Assembly (NCBI GenBank): GCA_965199185.1
Contig: CBDAQW010000022.1
Location: 105,624 to 169,623 of the forward strand
DNA: 64,000 bases
Reading direction: 5' to 3'
Source of the DNA: Endozoicomonas sp965199185
GTDB taxonomy: Bacteria; Pseudomonadota; Gammaproteobacteria; Pseudomonadales; Endozoicomonadaceae
Below the pieces are notes generated by a model that was not told the DNA's origin, searched no databases, and worked only from the letters and a program-made list of their open reading frames with translations. The position numbers and the translations under genes were made by a program. Shown here one piece after another: positions 1 to 8,207 of the stretch. Each line of letters begins with the position of its first letter. Positions within the stretch are counted from its first letter, which is position 1.

Positions 1-153
1 GGTGGGTTGTTCCTGGAAGCGCATCCAGATCCGGATAATGCCCGTTGCGATGGTCCTTCTGCTTTGCGTCTGGAAATGCTCGAGCCTTTCCTGAAGCAAA
101 TCAAAGCGCTGGATGATCTGGTGAAATCCTTTGAGGTTCTGGATACTCACTGA
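1..153 (+). CDS. kdsA: KdsA, 3-deoxy-8-phosphooctulonate synthase (C-terminal end only)
   Basis: The first 50 codons of the window read in frame 1 to a TGA and give the KdsA C-terminus, including the conserved stretch HPDPDNARCDGPSALRLE and the end LDDLVKSFEVLDTH. KdsA condenses arabinose-5-phosphate with phosphoenolpyruvate to make Kdo-8-phosphate for the lipopolysaccharide inner core. The rest of the gene lies upstream of the window. Lying directly before eno is the usual pyrG-kdsA-eno order of gammaproteobacteria, which supports the call although only the tail is visible. Confidence 0.9.
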   Translation, partial: GGLFLEAHPDPDNARCDGPSALRLEMLEPFLKQIKALDDLVKSFEVLDTH

Positions 154-683
154 GATTGATTTGGGGTTGTGCTCTTGATACGTTGGCTTCTGTCCTTCCG
201 GCGGAATCCGAAAATGCGTACTTTAAATGTCTAAAACCGGGCAACCTGCACTAAAAAGCGTTTGAGTATCACGTTATGTTTTTCAGCATTTCATGCTGAT
301 TGTTGGCTTCTGCCCTTCGGGCGGAAACCAACCTACGGTGTTTAATGACAAATTGATCTAAAGCAATAAAAGTGCGAATCATACGCTCTGTTCTTCATGC
401 CTTTGCTCGCGCCTGTCAGGTGGATTATCAGTTATCATCACTTATTCTATGCGGTTTTAACGATCGCTCACACGCTCGTTACAGGTTTGCACATAAGCTT
501 TCATAATTCGCTCAAAGCTACTGTTTTCAAGGGCTGTGGCTCTTTCTTTGAGCCTTTGACAGAAGAAATGCCGGTGGTATAGTTGCAGCTCGCCGCAATT
601 GGGTGATCCGGTATTGATCGGTTGTCTTTACTCAGCCTCGTTGCGGATTAACAAGTTTCCGAATTCTCTACCCGGAGTATCAC
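154..683. repeat. kdsA-eno intergenic region with REP-like palindromes
   Basis: About 530 bases without a convincing gene. It holds a REP-like palindromic repeat at 284-336, with the core CAGCATTTCATGCTG followed by a GC-rich hairpin, and a partial copy at about 180-210. The reverse complement of the full copy matches the repeat at 7491-7541 closely, and a looser relative is at 28176-28303. The open frame at 397-582 has no family resemblance or ribosome binding site and I do not count it as a gene. The eno promoter probably lies in the last 150 bases. Confidence 0.55.
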
Positions 684-1976
684 ATGACCGCTATCAAGGA
701 AATCAAGGCTCGCGAAGTCCTGGATTCTCGTGGCAACCCAACTGTTGAAGCCGATGTTATCCTGGAATCTGGTGCCTTCGGCACTGCCTGTGCTCCAAGC
801 GGCGCTTCCACTGGTTCCCGTGAAGCTCTGGAACTGCGTGACGGCGACAAGTCCCGCTACCTGGGCAAAGGTGTCCTGAAAGCTGTTGCTAATGTTAACG
901 GCCCAATCCGTGAAGCACTGGTTGGCTTTGATGCCAACGACCAGCGTGGTCTGGATCAGAAGATGATCGATCTGGATGGCACTCACAACAAAGCGGTTCT
1001 GGGCGCTAACGCGGTTCTGGCGGTTTCTCTGGCTGCTGCCAAAGCTGCTGCTGCTGACAAAAACATCCCTCTGTATCAGCACATTGCTGACCTGAACGGT
1101 ACTTCCGGTCAGTTCACTATGCCTGTTCCTATGATGAACATTCTGAACGGTGGTGAGCACGCCGACAACAACGTCGACATTCAGGAGTTCATGGTTCAGC
1201 CTGTTGGTGCCAAAACCTTCGCTGAAGCGCTGCGCATGGGTGCTGAAATCTTCCACGCCCTGAAGAAAGTGCTGTCCGGCAAAGGTCTGAACACTGCCGT
1301 TGGTGACGAAGGCGGTTTCGCACCAAACCTGGCTTCTAACGCTGAAGCGTTGGCCGTTATTAAAGAAGCTGTTGCTGCTGCTGGTTACAAGCTGGGCGAA
1401 GAAGTGACTCTGGCGATGGACTGTGCCGCTTCTGAATTCTACGTTGATGGTCAGTACAACATGAAGGGCGAAGGCAAGATTTTTGATTCCAATGGCTTCT
1501 CTGACTACCTGGCCAAGCTGTGCGAAGAGTACCCAATCATCTCTATCGAAGATGGTCTGGACGAATCTGACTGGGACGGCTTCAAGTACCAGACTGAAAT
1601 TCTGGGCGACAAAATCCAGATCGTTGGTGACGACCTGTTCGTAACCAACACCAAGATCCTGAAAGAAGGTATCGATAAGGGTATTGCTAACTCTATCCTG
1701 ATCAAGTTCAACCAGATCGGCTCTCTGACCGAAACTCTGGATGCCATCAAGATGGCAAAAGACGCTGGTTACACTGCGGTTATCTCTCACCGTTCCGGTG
1801 AAACCGAAGATGCGACCATCGCTGACCTGGCGGTTGGTACTTGTGCTGGTCAAATCAAGACCGGTTCTCTGTGCCGTTCTGACCGTGTTGCCAAGTACAA
1901 TCAGCTGCTGCGTATCGAAGAACAGCTGGAAGGTAAAGCACCTTACCGTGGTATTGCTGAATTCAAGCGTGCTTAA
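684..1976 (+). CDS. eno: Enolase (phosphopyruvate hydratase)
   Basis: Enolase converts 2-phosphoglycerate to phosphoenolpyruvate in glycolysis, and in many gammaproteobacteria it is also part of the RNA degradosome. The 430-residue length is typical. Visible signatures are the mobile loop SGASTGSREALELRD near residue 40, the catalytic VGDEGGFAP around residue 206 (general acid Glu), the Mg-binding SIEDGLDE segment, and SHRSGETEDATIADLAVG near residue 368. The ATG at 684 is preceded by CGGAG at good spacing. Codon use is strongly biased, as expected of a highly expressed gene. A clear terminator follows. Confidence 0.98.
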   Translation: MTAIKEIKAREVLDSRGNPTVEADVILESGAFGTACAPSGASTGSREALELRDGDKSRYLGKGVLKAVANVNGPIREALVGFDANDQRGLDQKMIDLDGTHNKAVLGANAVLAVSLAAAKAAAADKNIPLYQHIADLNGTSGQFTMPVPMMNILNGGEHADNNVDIQEFMVQPVGAKTFAEALRMGAEIFHALKKVLSGKGLNTAVGDEGGFAPNLASNAEALAVIKEAVAAAGYKLGEEVTLAMDCAASEFYVDGQYNMKGEGKIFDSNGFSDYLAKLCEEYPIISIEDGLDESDWDGFKYQTEILGDKIQIVGDDLFVTNTKILKEGIDKGIANSILIKFNQIGSLTETLDAIKMAKDAGYTAVISHRSGETEDATIADLAVGTCAGQIKTGSLCRSDRVAKYNQLLRIEEQLEGKAPYRGIAEFKRA

Positions 1977-2007
1977 TCGGTACAGCTGAGTTCTGCAAAG
2001 AATGCTG

Positions 2008-2036
2008 AAAAGGGAAACCTCGGGTTTCCCTTTTTT
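2008..2036 (+). terminator. Rho-independent terminator of eno
   Basis: An 8-bp GC-containing stem (2012-2019 with 2023-2030) and a 3-base loop, flanked by A residues and followed by a run of T. It lies 30 bases after the eno stop and, with its U tract on the plus strand, separates eno from the convergent gene downstream. Confidence 0.9.
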
Positions 2037-2054
2037 TGTGCATGATTTTAATCA

Positions 2055-5042
2055 CTATTTTGACCAGGTTTGTAGCATTAGCGTTGCTTTCGACATGGCG
2101 CTGGAGTAGGTGTCGCTATCCATATTGAATGCGCTGGATAATTGCTCACTGACTTTGCTCAGAATGGTCTCCGTTTCAGTTTTCAGTTGGTCTTGGTATG
2201 AGGCGGTTAACACCATCACTGCTTTTTTCAGGTGGCTATTATCGCTGGATATATCCGGTGCATACAAAATAACCCGAACCAAACCTGAAGCAATCTGGTC
2301 AGTCGCCCTGTCCATTTCATGAGCGGCAATTAAAAAACGGGCTTCTGATAAGCATTGCGTCACTGAAGTGATCAATTGTACAAGCTGAGTGCGAGAGTCC
2401 AGTTCTGGCTTGCCAAAATAAAACTTCTGACGTCTGAAAGAGTTCGTTAGCTCTTCATTGGCGTATCTGGCGGCTAACTGTTCATCATCAGTATCGGGTG
2501 TAGCAACATTTAACATAGCCTGACGGGAATAGGCATAAATTCTTTTTCTCAGAGGATCCGTGGTTCCAAACTCAAGCGTATTCGCTAAAAAGTGAACGAT
2601 AGATCGTGAAATAAGCCCTTGATGATGAGAGATGGCCTTAATGACTGACTGCAGCAAAAAACCTGTCGTTCCCAGTATGTAATCGCCATAAACCACCCAA
2701 GAATCAAGCACGTCGTCAGCGTATTGAGCATCACTCTGGTCGCACTGAATACCCCAGCTATTCAATATTTCCAGATAGTCACGCTTAACGTTTTTGTCCT
2801 GGTAGTCTGGGTCAAGCTCAGCCAGGTAAAACAGGGTCTGTTCCGCATACATTTGCATTAGGTTCTTTTGCTGCAACAGGTTTTTAGCGCCACTAAGACG
2901 TGAGTTGGCCAGTGTGACAATCACTTCGCTCGTGCTTTCAAATTCCGGATGATAATGTCTGAGGGTATAGGCTGCATAGGCTAAGAGTCTTGATGATTCC
3001 GCATATTTTTGCTTTTGGTTCATCAGTAGCTCGGCTGCCAACGACCAGTATTTTAGTAATATAACCTCCATTGTCATTTTATAAGACCGACTTGTTTGCG
3101 CCTCAATACTCAGTTTTCGGTTTAGAATATTGACTTTTGCGGCCAACTGGCTCTGAATTTTCAGATCTTCCAGATCGAGAATACCGGTTGTACCGCCTAT
3201 CCAGTTTTTTACGACCGTTTGCAGATGCACAATAGCCGGTTCACCGACTGAACGAAGACCAAAATCAAACATGGATAGCAAGAAGTAATAGGTAGACAGC
3301 TGCCAATAGGATTGAGGTGACCCAGAGCGCGCAAGTTTACCTATGGCAAAAGGCTGAATCAAAGCGACTCCCATTGAATACCCCAAAGCTGCACTGTGTA
3401 CTATTGCTGTGGTCACAGATTCAGGGGTAGGTAAGTAGTGGGAATACCAGTAAGCCTGTTCGGATTGACTCTTTTCTTGAGGTGGACAGCGATCAATAGT
3501 GCAGTAGTCGTTTTCTTCATTGCTGCCCCAAGGCTCGGATGCTGTAGACTTTTTATCCAGAGAAATCTTTGCCCAATGTTCAAGATGAGCTTTATAGCCT
3601 GAAGTGAAGTCAGTTGTGCTGTCAAAAAACTCAGAACCAAGGGCTTTAACCTCTTTGTTTACTTCTACAATATCTGATGTTTTTGTGATTGGTTGATAGG
3701 CCATTATTGCAGCTCGAATGACCGTGTCGTTAGCGTTGACTTCGACCATTTCTACATGGCTTTGAATAAGAGCTGCGGCTAGTATGGACGCTTTATTCTC
3801 AGGGTTCCTGTGAGCGCTTGAAAAATGAGTAACCATCAACTCCAGTGCCCTTTGACTGTTAGAACGAGCAAAGTTGGGTTGTTCGGCCAGAATCATCCCT
3901 GCTTTCTGTTGTAAATAACTAAAGTACTGGTTGATGTGCTCGGTGATGCCTGACGTTCTGTTCACAGAAGAGCCTGTATTAATGGCACCCCAGTTTTCAA
4001 GCGTTCGCCGTGATCGGGAAGCGAATCGCTCCATATTCTCTTTTGTCGTTGCAAGCCCAGCTACCTTGGCAAAATGCTTCGTTACTACATCAATGGCAAA
4101 GTGCTTGTTTTCGACAAAATAGAGAAATACCCCGGGCAAGGAAACTCCCAGAATGAAGATGCTGGTTCTGACTTCATCTCTGGGAATAGTTTTGAGTAAC
4201 TTTTTCACAAACCCAACGTCTTCAAGGTTTGAATCGGAAGCCAGACTCTTTAGCTCACCCAAGGCACCTTCTTCCAACTGCTGACAATTTTCATCGCCTA
4301 TTTTCCACACATTAAGGATATCGCAATATCTGAGTTTCATGATTGCCGATTGCTGCATCAAAGGATCCATAGCCTTGAGGTGAGAAGTGACGCGAGACCT
4401 GAAATCAGGATGATCAGGCCAGCTAACCGGTTTGCTGAAATTGGTATAAATACTGTTTAAGACATCCCGGGCTGGAATCTCAGGGTGGAGATACACCATT
4501 GCCAGTGCATTTAATGCCATCAATGCTGCTGCCTGCTCTTCATCTCCCCGGGATAGGGATAAGCCTGCAGAATGTGACACTGTATCGATAATATCCAATA
4601 ATCGATAAAACGTTTTTCTGGCTTTTTGGGCGTGGCTACTCAGAACAGAAAAAGTAAATAATGACTGGTAGAGTAGATCTGTTTGTAGCTCATCGGTCTT
4701 TTTTTTTGAATGATCATCCGACAAGGTTTTGTAACAAACACTTTCCAGTCGTGCACTGATGTTGTCAGTGAGGTGCTGGCTCGTAGCTCGTCTGATGTTA
4801 TTTTTATGGACGGCCGACAGCTTTAACAGAAAGCTGAGCTTGTTATGCTTCAAGTACATATCAAGTGAATTGATAGCAATTTCAGAACCTAGTGGCACCA
4901 GACCCCAGGCGACACCTGTCTTCAAGTGATCAATGATGTCTGCATGGTTACTGTCGTCCAATTGACTAGCATTCAGGACAGCAGATGAAATAGCAAGCAA
5001 ACAACTACACATTAAATTCGTTACTATTTTTTTGATTTTCAT
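2055..5042 (-). CDS. Exported 995-residue helical protein of unknown function, internally duplicated
   Basis: I do not recognise a family. The protein starts with a basic n-region and a hydrophobic stretch (residues about 8-24, MCSCLLAISSAVLNA), which looks like a Sec signal peptide. The rest reads as mostly alpha-helical with hydrophobic patches near residues 295-310, 545-565, 580-590 and 785-800. The two halves resemble each other: an HPE motif followed about 55-60 residues later by (D/E)ILN-x-W occurs at residues 186/241 and again at 698/758, so the gene probably arose by internal duplication. It is divergent from the ATP/ADP translocase gene, with 107 bases between them, and lies in the accessory insert between eno and ftsB. 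A secreted host-interaction protein is a guess from context only. Confidence 0.75.
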   Translation of the reverse strand: MKIKKIVTNLMCSCLLAISSAVLNASQLDDSNHADIIDHLKTGVAWGLVPLGSEIAINSLDMYLKHNKLSFLLKLSAVHKNNIRRATSQHLTDNISARLESVCYKTLSDDHSKKKTDELQTDLLYQSLFTFSVLSSHAQKARKTFYRLLDIIDTVSHSAGLSLSRGDEEQAAALMALNALAMVYLHPEIPARDVLNSIYTNFSKPVSWPDHPDFRSRVTSHLKAMDPLMQQSAIMKLRYCDILNVWKIGDENCQQLEEGALGELKSLASDSNLEDVGFVKKLLKTIPRDEVRTSIFILGVSLPGVFLYFVENKHFAIDVVTKHFAKVAGLATTKENMERFASRSRRTLENWGAINTGSSVNRTSGITEHINQYFSYLQQKAGMILAEQPNFARSNSQRALELMVTHFSSAHRNPENKASILAAALIQSHVEMVEVNANDTVIRAAIMAYQPITKTSDIVEVNKEVKALGSEFFDSTTDFTSGYKAHLEHWAKISLDKKSTASEPWGSNEENDYCTIDRCPPQEKSQSEQAYWYSHYLPTPESVTTAIVHSAALGYSMGVALIQPFAIGKLARSGSPQSYWQLSTYYFLLSMFDFGLRSVGEPAIVHLQTVVKNWIGGTTGILDLEDLKIQSQLAAKVNILNRKLSIEAQTSRSYKMTMEVILLKYWSLAAELLMNQKQKYAESSRLLAYAAYTLRHYHPEFESTSEVIVTLANSRLSGAKNLLQQKNLMQMYAEQTLFYLAELDPDYQDKNVKRDYLEILNSWGIQCDQSDAQYADDVLDSWVVYGDYILGTTGFLLQSVIKAISHHQGLISRSIVHFLANTLEFGTTDPLRKRIYAYSRQAMLNVATPDTDDEQLAARYANEELTNSFRRQKFYFGKPELDSRTQLVQLITSVTQCLSEARFLIAAHEMDRATDQIASGLVRVILYAPDISSDNSHLKKAVMVLTASYQDQLKTETETILSKVSEQLSSAFNMDSDTYSSAMSKATLMLQTWSK

Positions 5043-5149
5043 GATAAAAAAAACTAGAAAAGCATTTGCCTTTTATCGAACTACTTCCTACTAATTACAG
5101 TCATCGTAGTACTCGCGCGCAGATCAAAAAGTAAGCAGAGAGTAAAAAG

Positions 5150-6676
5150 ATGTCAAACAATAATGAGTTTGGTAAATGGCGAGCAAGGCTCTGGCCTGTA
5201 CACTCTTATGAGCTGAAAAAGCTTATCCCGATGGTAATAATGTTCTACCTGATACTCTTTAATTACACCATATTACGAGATACTAAAGACTCACTGGTCG
5301 TTACCGGTGCGAATTCAGGTGCTGAGATAATCCCTTTTTTAAAGCTATGGTTGAATGTTCCATTTGCAATAATCTTCACTATTATTTTCGCAAAACTGTC
5401 TAATGTATTTAAAAAGGAAACTTTATTTTATTTAGTTATATCAGGCTTTTTACTTTTCTTTTGTTTTTTCTCTCTGTTTTTATACCCTTTGCGGGAGATG
5501 CTTCACCCTACTGATTTTGCAGATTATCTACAGGAAATATTCCCGCCCGGGTTGACCGGACTGGTTGCTGTGATTCGCAATTGGACATTCTCGATTTTCT
5601 ACGTCATGTCCGAACTTTGGGGTAGTGTATGCTTATCACTTTTATTCTGGGGGTTTGCCAATCAAATAACTCAAATTTCAGAATCTAAACGATTTTATGC
5701 GCTCTTTGGCATGATGGGGAATTTAGCGCTACCGACGGCGGGGTTATTTGTCTACCTGGCCTCCAGTGTCAGGCATGACCTTCCAGAAAATGTTGACCCC
5801 TGGGGCTATTCTCTGAACTTGCTGACCGTTGTTTTGACGATCAGCGGCTTGCTGATTATGGCTACTTACTGGTGGATGAATAAGTATGTGCTGACTGATC
5901 CAAAGTTGTATCAGCCCATTGACAGGGCAAATGACCATAAAGATACATTATCACTGAGTCTGAAAGAGAGTTTTCAGCATATTATCCACTCAAAATACCT
6001 ACTGTGCATTGCTCTGCTGGTCATAAGTTACGGAATCTGTATTAATCTGGTTGAAGTTACATGGAAAAATCAGTTGCGAATGCAATACCCTAACCCTAAT
6101 GAATACAATCAGTTCATGGGCTTATTTTCCACTTGCACAGGCATAGTGACCATGTTGATGATGCTATTGCTCACCAATAATATGGTTCGCCGTTTTGGCT
6201 GGACAATATCCGCTCTGTGTACACCTGTCGTATTGTTGTTGACTGGAATACTGTTTTTCTGTTTTGTATTATTCAAACATTACATACCTGAAGCCATTTT
6301 TATAGCATTGGGTACTACACCGCTCATGCTCACTGTTATTTTTGGCGCTCTACAGAATGTCCTGAGTAAATCAACCAAATATTCTCTTTTTGATCCCACC
6401 AAAGAGATGAGTTACATCCCGCTTGATCCTGAGCAAAAAGTGAAGGGTAAAGCTGCTGTCGATATTATTGGCAATCCAATTGGAAAATCAACCGGTTCGT
6501 TAATACAACAGATTCTGATGGTTATTCTTGGCTCGCTGACCGCTATAGCGCCTTTTGTGGCTGTGATTGCTCTGGCTTTTTTTGTGATCTGGATCGGCGC
6601 AGTCCGCACGTTGGGGGTAGAATTCAATATTCTGACTGGCGGTGAAAATAAAGTGGATAAAGAGGGTGAGTCGTGA
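5150..6676 (+). CDS. ATP/ADP translocase (TLC/Npt nucleotide transporter family)
   Basis: A 508-residue inner-membrane protein with about 12 hydrophobic segments, the length and topology of the TLC family known from Rickettsiales, Chlamydiae and plastids. Family hallmarks are visible: RLWPVHSYELKK near the N-terminus, ILRDTKDSLVVTG at residues 41-53 (with the conserved Lys), ELWGSVCLSLLFWGFANQIT, AKFYSMFG-like 'KRFYALFGMMGNLALP', INLVEVTWKNQLR, VLSKSTKYSLFD and YIPLDPEQKVKGKAAVD. Classic members exchange bacterial ADP for host ATP; other paralogues take up nucleotides by proton symport or exchange NAD, and the substrate cannot be told from sequence alone. Free-living gammaproteobacteria do not normally carry it, so transfer is likely. 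The ATG at 5150 follows a purine-rich AGAGAGTAAAAAG. Confidence 0.93.
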   Translation: MSNNNEFGKWRARLWPVHSYELKKLIPMVIMFYLILFNYTILRDTKDSLVVTGANSGAEIIPFLKLWLNVPFAIIFTIIFAKLSNVFKKETLFYLVISGFLLFFCFFSLFLYPLREMLHPTDFADYLQEIFPPGLTGLVAVIRNWTFSIFYVMSELWGSVCLSLLFWGFANQITQISESKRFYALFGMMGNLALPTAGLFVYLASSVRHDLPENVDPWGYSLNLLTVVLTISGLLIMATYWWMNKYVLTDPKLYQPIDRANDHKDTLSLSLKESFQHIIHSKYLLCIALLVISYGICINLVEVTWKNQLRMQYPNPNEYNQFMGLFSTCTGIVTMLMMLLLTNNMVRRFGWTISALCTPVVLLLTGILFFCFVLFKHYIPEAIFIALGTTPLMLTVIFGALQNVLSKSTKYSLFDPTKEMSYIPLDPEQKVKGKAAVDIIGNPIGKSTGSLIQQILMVILGSLTAIAPFVAVIALAFFVIWIGAVRTLGVEFNILTGGENKVDKEGES

Positions 6677-6760
6677 GTATTCGTTATGCCTATTCAAAAC
6701 AATTTGTCAGAGATACTCACCATTGAGTTAGAGAGAACGTTGTTTGGCTATGTATGATGC

Positions 6761-6800
6761 TAAGTACCCAGTCATATGATTCCATATGACTGGGTACTTA
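6761..6800. repeat. Perfect 40-bp palindrome upstream of the RING gene
   Basis: Two 18-base arms (TAAGTACCCAGTCATATG and its exact reverse complement) around the 4-base loop ATTC. It lies between the translocase stop and the RING-gene start. A second palindrome of identical size and related sequence lies just after the RING gene (7318-7357). It may act as a terminator-like hairpin, but it has no U tract and the pairing suggests a repeat family. Confidence 0.85.
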
Positions 6801-6831
6801 ATTAAGTATCAATAGACTCAGGAGATTGATT

Positions 6832-7293
6832 ATGGTGCCAGTACCGACAGCAACCAACCCAATAAATACTTCATGCTCAATATGTCATGATGATTTTATC
6901 ATTGGTAATGATGAAAAAAGTAAAGATGAGCTCACTTTTTTTAATAATAAAACAGCCGTTGCCTTATCTTGTGGGCATTATTATCATTCTTCTTGTATGA
7001 AACAATTATTGTCGAATGGTTATAGGGAATGCTCGATTTGTAAAAAAGAAATCAATCAACGAAATATAAGTAGATTTAATGAAGTCAATAAAACTAATTT
7101 TCCGGTAAGTGATTCTCCCAAACACTTGTCTGAATCTGAAGCTCAAGATTTGAATGCAATTAATGTTACTCCGTCACTTCGATTCAATGCTCCAGATAGG
7201 TTAGACCGAGCAACAAATGATCTATTCATTGCAATGCAAGAAATGCAAGATATAAATTCACATTGGTATTCTCTTGATCCAGCCATTGCTTAG
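6832..7293 (+). CDS. RING-H2 zinc-finger protein, candidate ubiquitin E3 ligase effector
   Basis: A 153-residue protein with a complete RING-H2 metal-binding pattern: C15-x2-C18, C47-x-H49, H52-x2-C55 and C67-x2-C70. The loop between C18 and C47 is 28 residues, within the family range. RING-H2 domains recruit ubiquitin E2 enzymes in eukaryotes, and bacteria lack the ubiquitin system, so such proteins in bacteria usually act in host cells. No signal peptide is seen. The C-terminal 80 residues match nothing I know. I prefer the ATG at 6832, with AGGAG 8 bases upstream, over the TTG two codons earlier. The gene is much more AT-rich than its neighbours and is bracketed by two related 40-bp palindromes, which suggests horizontal acquisition. 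The RING call is firm; ligase activity is inference. Confidence 0.85.
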   Translation: MVPVPTATNPINTSCSICHDDFIIGNDEKSKDELTFFNNKTAVALSCGHYYHSSCMKQLLSNGYRECSICKKEINQRNISRFNEVNKTNFPVSDSPKHLSESEAQDLNAINVTPSLRFNAPDRLDRATNDLFIAMQEMQDINSHWYSLDPAIA

Positions 7294-7317
7294 GGCTGCA
7301 CCAGAAAAACCACTCCC

Positions 7318-7357
7318 TAAATACCCAGCCTTATGGAATCATAGGGCTGGATACTTA
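7318..7357. repeat. Imperfect 40-bp palindrome downstream of the RING gene
   Basis: Arms 7318-7335 and 7340-7357 around the loop GAAT. Same total size, arm length and outer sequence (TAA-x-TACCCAG ... CTGG-x-TACTTA) as the perfect palindrome at 6761-6800. The two copies bracket the RING-H2 gene. Confidence 0.75.
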
Positions 7358-7446
7358 TCACCCTGAGCTTTATTGCCACATCTATCTATAAGCTTCCTGC
7401 TGATAAGAAGGTAACTATATCTAAACAGTGCTGTCTTGATAAGAAA

Positions 7447-7718
7447 ACCCGATGTGTGACTTTTATCATGATGGCTGTTGGAAAATGAATGTAGGTCGGT
7501 TTCCTGTGGAGCAGGAAGCCGACAATCAGCATGAAATGCTGAAAAAAACAGCGCTGTATGCGCTTTTTGAGCGCACTACGAAGAGCTGTTGCAACAGCCT
7601 CGGGATTGTACGAGATGATAGCAGAGAGAACAAAACATCTTTGACTGTCATTCTGTAGAGGGATAGGCTCCCTAAGCCATAGATTGATAACCATCAAAAT
7701 AAACGTCACACCTCATAT
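7447..7718. mobile_element. Decayed palindromic mini-element (third family copy) with a nested REP
   Basis: The left end, ACCCGATGTGTGACTTTTA at 7447-7465, is identical to the terminal repeat of the two intact elements at 14952 and 33559. The right end at 7700-7718 matches the inverted repeat at about 14 of 19 positions. Inner sequence around 7672-7700 (CTAAGCCATAGATTGATAACC) also resembles the intact copies. A REP-like palindrome (7491-7541) sits inside. The stretch 7294-7919 otherwise shows only the hairpin at 7318-7357 and no gene. Confidence 0.65.
7491..7541. repeat. REP-like palindromic repeat
   Basis: GTAGGTCGGTTT, a short hairpin (TCCTGTGGAGCAGGA), then AAGCCGACAATCAGCATGAAATGCTG-like sequence. 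It is the reverse-complement counterpart of the repeat at 284-336 and related to 28176-28212. Confidence 0.6.
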
Positions 7719-7919
7719 CTTTTGCCGTTCGATGGATGAAAACGAAGCTGTTTTTGTGTAGATTGGGGTATGGCAAGTTCTGGTTTGCTTCTTCTAAAGT
7801 ATTTTTTGGGTCGACCCAATCATATCAATAGGTTGGGTGGAACTTGCTTTTTTTATAAAATATTCGGGTTAGACTGTGTTGATGTTTTATTTGTTGAAGA
7901 TAACAGCCTGGTTTTCTGA

Positions 7920-8192
7920 ATGCGTAATCTGGTTATAACGTCTCTAGTTCTCTTTTTGATACTGTTGCAAACCCGTTTGTGGTTTGGTGAAGGCAGTCTG
8001 GCTGAAATGGTCTCTTCCCGTGAAAAGCTGGAGCGTCTACAGCGGGAGAACGAACGGTTTTACAGCCGTAACCGATTGCTGGCAAAAGAAGTGATCGAAT
8101 TGCAACAGGGTCTTGAAACCATTGAGGAACAGGCTCGCCAGGAGTTGGGGATGATCAGGCGCAATGAAACTTTTTTCCTTACCTATGATTGA
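7920..8192 (+). CDS. ftsB: Cell division protein FtsB
   Basis: A 90-residue bitopic membrane protein: one N-terminal transmembrane segment (residues about 4-20), then a coiled coil (about 27-75) rich in Leu, Glu and Arg, and the conserved end QELGMIRRNETFF. FtsB joins FtsL and FtsQ in the divisome and couples septal peptidoglycan synthesis to the Z ring. Its place directly before ispD is the standard order; here it is separated from eno by the accessory insert and so needs its own promoter. Confidence 0.93.
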   Translation: MRNLVITSLVLFLILLQTRLWFGEGSLAEMVSSREKLERLQRENERFYSRNRLLAKEVIELQQGLETIEEQARQELGMIRRNETFFLTYD

Positions 8193-8207
8193 GCGGATGG
8201 TGTCATA

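Noticed and set aside
397..582. 61-codon open frame between kdsA and eno
   Set aside because: No ribosome site, no recognisable family, and it lies in a region of repeats and promoter sequence.
648..1853. Long minus-strand open frame across eno
   Set aside because: It mirrors the strongly biased codons of eno on the other strand; composition is unlike a real protein and eno is certain.
7386..7709. Minus-strand open frame over the decayed mini-element
   Set aside because: It consists of repeat sequence (terminal repeats and REP), not conserved coding sequence.
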